Shown: positions 62,938 to 64,000 of the stretch, piece by piece
Numbering within the stretch: position 1 is the stretch's first letter
Layout of the letters: each line of letters begins with the position of its first letter
DNA from: Phymatolithon calcareum
Taxonomy: Eukaryota > Rhodophyta > Florideophyceae > Hapalidiales
NCBI GenBank assembly: GCA_977006965.1
Contig: OZ345363.1
Location: forward strand, 1,240,001 to 1,304,000
Length of the DNA: 64,000 bases
Reading direction: 5' to 3'
Position numbers and translations under genes: made by a program
Notes under the pieces: model-generated
Databases searched by the model: none
What the model was told of the DNA's origin: nothing
The model's input: the letters and a program-made list of their open reading frames with translations, nothing else

Positions 62938-63315
62938 ATGGGAGACAGTGCAATTCAGCAACCGATGGATCTCATTCGTCTCGCGTTAGACGAACGAATT
63001 CGAGTGAAAATGCGCGGGGATCGAGAACTTCGCGGACGACTGCACGTAAGTTGGGCAGGCTCCTGCGCTTCGTGGAATGTCGGGACTACTTTGCGTTCTA
63101 ACATATCGATTTTATGTGCAAATTTTTGGTCCTCCCAGGCTTTCGACCAACATCTCAACATGGTTCTCGGTGATGTAGAAGAGTCGGTGACAACAGTTGA
63201 AGTGGACGAAGATACATATGAGCAAATAATTAAGACCGTTAAGCGGACGATTCCAATGCTCTTTGTCCGTGGCGATGGTGTAATTTTAATCTCGCCTCCT
63301 TTGCGAACTTCTTAA
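62938..63315 (+). CDS. LSM3: U6 snRNA-associated Sm-like protein LSm3 (join 62938..63045, 63139..63315)
   Basis: Splicing out a 93-bp GT-AG intron gives 94 residues, the usual LSm3 length. Exon 1 carries [20 protein letters not shown] and RELRGRLH (Sm1 start). Exon 2 continues [15 protein letters not shown] (Sm1 end, with the D-x-H-x-N RNA-contact signature) and [18 protein letters not shown] (Sm2). LSm3 is a subunit of the LSm2-8 ring on U6 snRNA and of the LSm1-7 ring in mRNA decay. The intron interrupts the protein exactly between GRLH and AFDQH. Its stop lies 19 bp from the stop of the convergent neighbour, so the 3' UTRs must overlap. Confidence 0.97.
   Translation: MGDSAIQQPMDLIRLALDERIRVKMRGDRELRGRLHVSWAGSCASWNVGTTLRSNISILCANFWSSQAFDQHLNMVLGDVEESVTTVEVDEDTYEQIIKTVKRTIPMLFVRGDGVILISPPLRTS
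63046..63138 (+). other. Spliceosomal intron in LSM3 (93 bp, phase 0)
   Basis: The donor is CAC|GTAAGT and the acceptor TCCCAG|GC. Retained, it would insert 31 unrelated residues between two halves of a highly conserved Sm fold. TTCTAAC at about 63097-63103 is a plausible branch point, roughly 38 bp before the acceptor. Confidence 0.95.
63103..63103 (+). promoter_or_regulatory. Likely intron branch-point region of LSM3
   Basis: TTCTAAC ends near here and is close to the eukaryotic branch consensus (YTNAY). This rests on position and sequence only. Confidence 0.35.
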
Positions 63316-63334
63316 CTATACATTTACTTTCCAG

Positions 63335-64000
63335 TCACGGGAGGCGAATTGGAAACGTCCCGGGCTTGCCGCCATTCTCGACTAATTCTAACGCTCGTCG
63401 AGCCGTGTCCAACTGCTTTTTCGTCTCCTCCTCTTGCACAAGGAATGAGCTTATTTTCCTTGATGCGTTCAGAAAAATCTCGTCATTCGTACCCAAACAC
63501 CAAGACAAGAAAAAGCCGATTTTAAGCTTTCGCTTAGTTACTTCGCGCGCATGTCGACCTTTGCAATCCTTGCTCGCATCTTCAAGCAATCTGTAAACGT
63601 CCCACAACGCTCGGGAGAGCCAATCTTTTCTCCCACCGACAATCGCACTTGTGTCTGCAATCGCCTCTAACGCTGCTCCTTTAACTCCAGTTCTCTGCTG
63701 CCCCCGCTGCACACAGTTCTTCAATGCATCTTCGATACTTGCATGGCGAACATCTTCGGCCAGAACAGCGCATACTTCCCACAGAAATTGTGTCGAAGCG
63801 GAGCAATCAGCCTGCCAGTCGCCGTTGTGAACGCGCATCATCAGACAATACCCGTACACCACGTCAACCACGTTAAACAGCATGGTTGGCGAAGCCTTGC
63901 GTCGAGCAACCCCAACGGGGCACGTTAAATTAGATTCTTCTGGTTTCTGCGGAAGTGCGTTCGATCGCGGGTCTTCAACGATTCCGTCTTCCACAACTTT
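63335..64000 (-). CDS. ZNHIT2-like protein, C-terminal part; gene runs off the window
   Basis: The minus-strand frame is open from the window edge to a stop at 63335 (at least 221 codons). The first in-window candidate start is a GTG, so the true ATG and any N-terminal zinc HIT finger lie outside. The section MLFNVVDVVYGYCLMMRVHNGDW, then FLWEVCAVLAEDVRHASIEDAL, resembles the region after the HIT finger in ZNHIT2-type proteins, which work with R2TP in assembling the U5 snRNP. A later helical part ends LDTARRALELVENGG. The match is from memory and moderate. The gene converges on LSM3 with 19 bp between stops. Confidence 0.55.
   Translation of the reverse strand, partial: KVVEDGIVEDPRSNALPQKPEESNLTCPVGVARRKASPTMLFNVVDVVYGYCLMMRVHNGDWQADCSASTQFLWEVCAVLAEDVRHASIEDALKNCVQRGQQRTGVKGAALEAIADTSAIVGGRKDWLSRALWDVYRLLEDASKDCKGRHAREVTKRKLKIGFFLSWCLGTNDEIFLNASRKISSFLVQEEETKKQLDTARRALELVENGGKPGTFPIRLP

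Overview
The window looks like nuclear DNA of a photosynthetic eukaryote with compact, nearly intron-free genes separated by long stretches of transposon debris. A plastid-type VKOR-thioredoxin fusion, a eukaryotic squalene synthase, a eukaryotic-type histidine-pathway isomerase and spliceosomal LSm3 occur together. Only two introns are visible (94 and 93 bp, both GT-AG). This combination best fits a florideophyte red alga such as Chondrus. That assignment is an inference from content, not from a database match.

Layout. 0-5 kb: a putative zinc-finger nuclear protein with a ten-Cys zinc domain. 5-12.3 kb: gene-poor DNA with two terminal-inverted-repeat (TIR) elements. 12.36-18.54 kb: a nearly intact Ty3/gypsy retrotransposon (gag, protease, RT, RNase H, integrase, chromodomain) with 649-bp LTRs. 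18.5-22.5 kb: a decayed LINE-like RT, small retroposons and a Mutator-like element with a 9-bp target duplication. 23.8-24.8 kb: a secreted glycoprotein-like gene. 28.2-30.0 kb: a very glycine-rich gene. 32.1-35.8 kb: a broken Plavaka/CACTA-like transposase and a divergent small coiled-coil ORF. 39-46.8 kb: a gene island with a four-helix membrane/UBA protein, VKOR-Trx, a membrane/SAM-domain protein and an unknown basic protein. 47-57 kb: a dense repeat zone holding a second LINE copy, four 5'-truncated copies of another LINE-like family with target duplications, and many long near-perfect palindromes. 59.8-64 kb: a second gene island with squalene synthase, HISN3/HIS6, LSm3 and a ZNHIT2-like protein.

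The housekeeping genes serve general metabolism and RNA processing: sterol precursor synthesis, histidine synthesis, thylakoid disulfide formation, mRNA decay and splicing. Neighbours are often closely packed. LSm3 and the ZNHIT2-like gene converge with 19 bp between stop codons, and HISN3 and LSm3 diverge from one 300-bp spacer.

The most unusual signal is a set of more than twenty short-spacer inverted repeats, up to about 205 bp, almost all in intergenic DNA. In four cases a related copy without the palindrome is present in the same window. Comparing the copies shows that an inverted duplicate of adjacent sequence was inserted locally, as expected from snap-back or template-switch synthesis.
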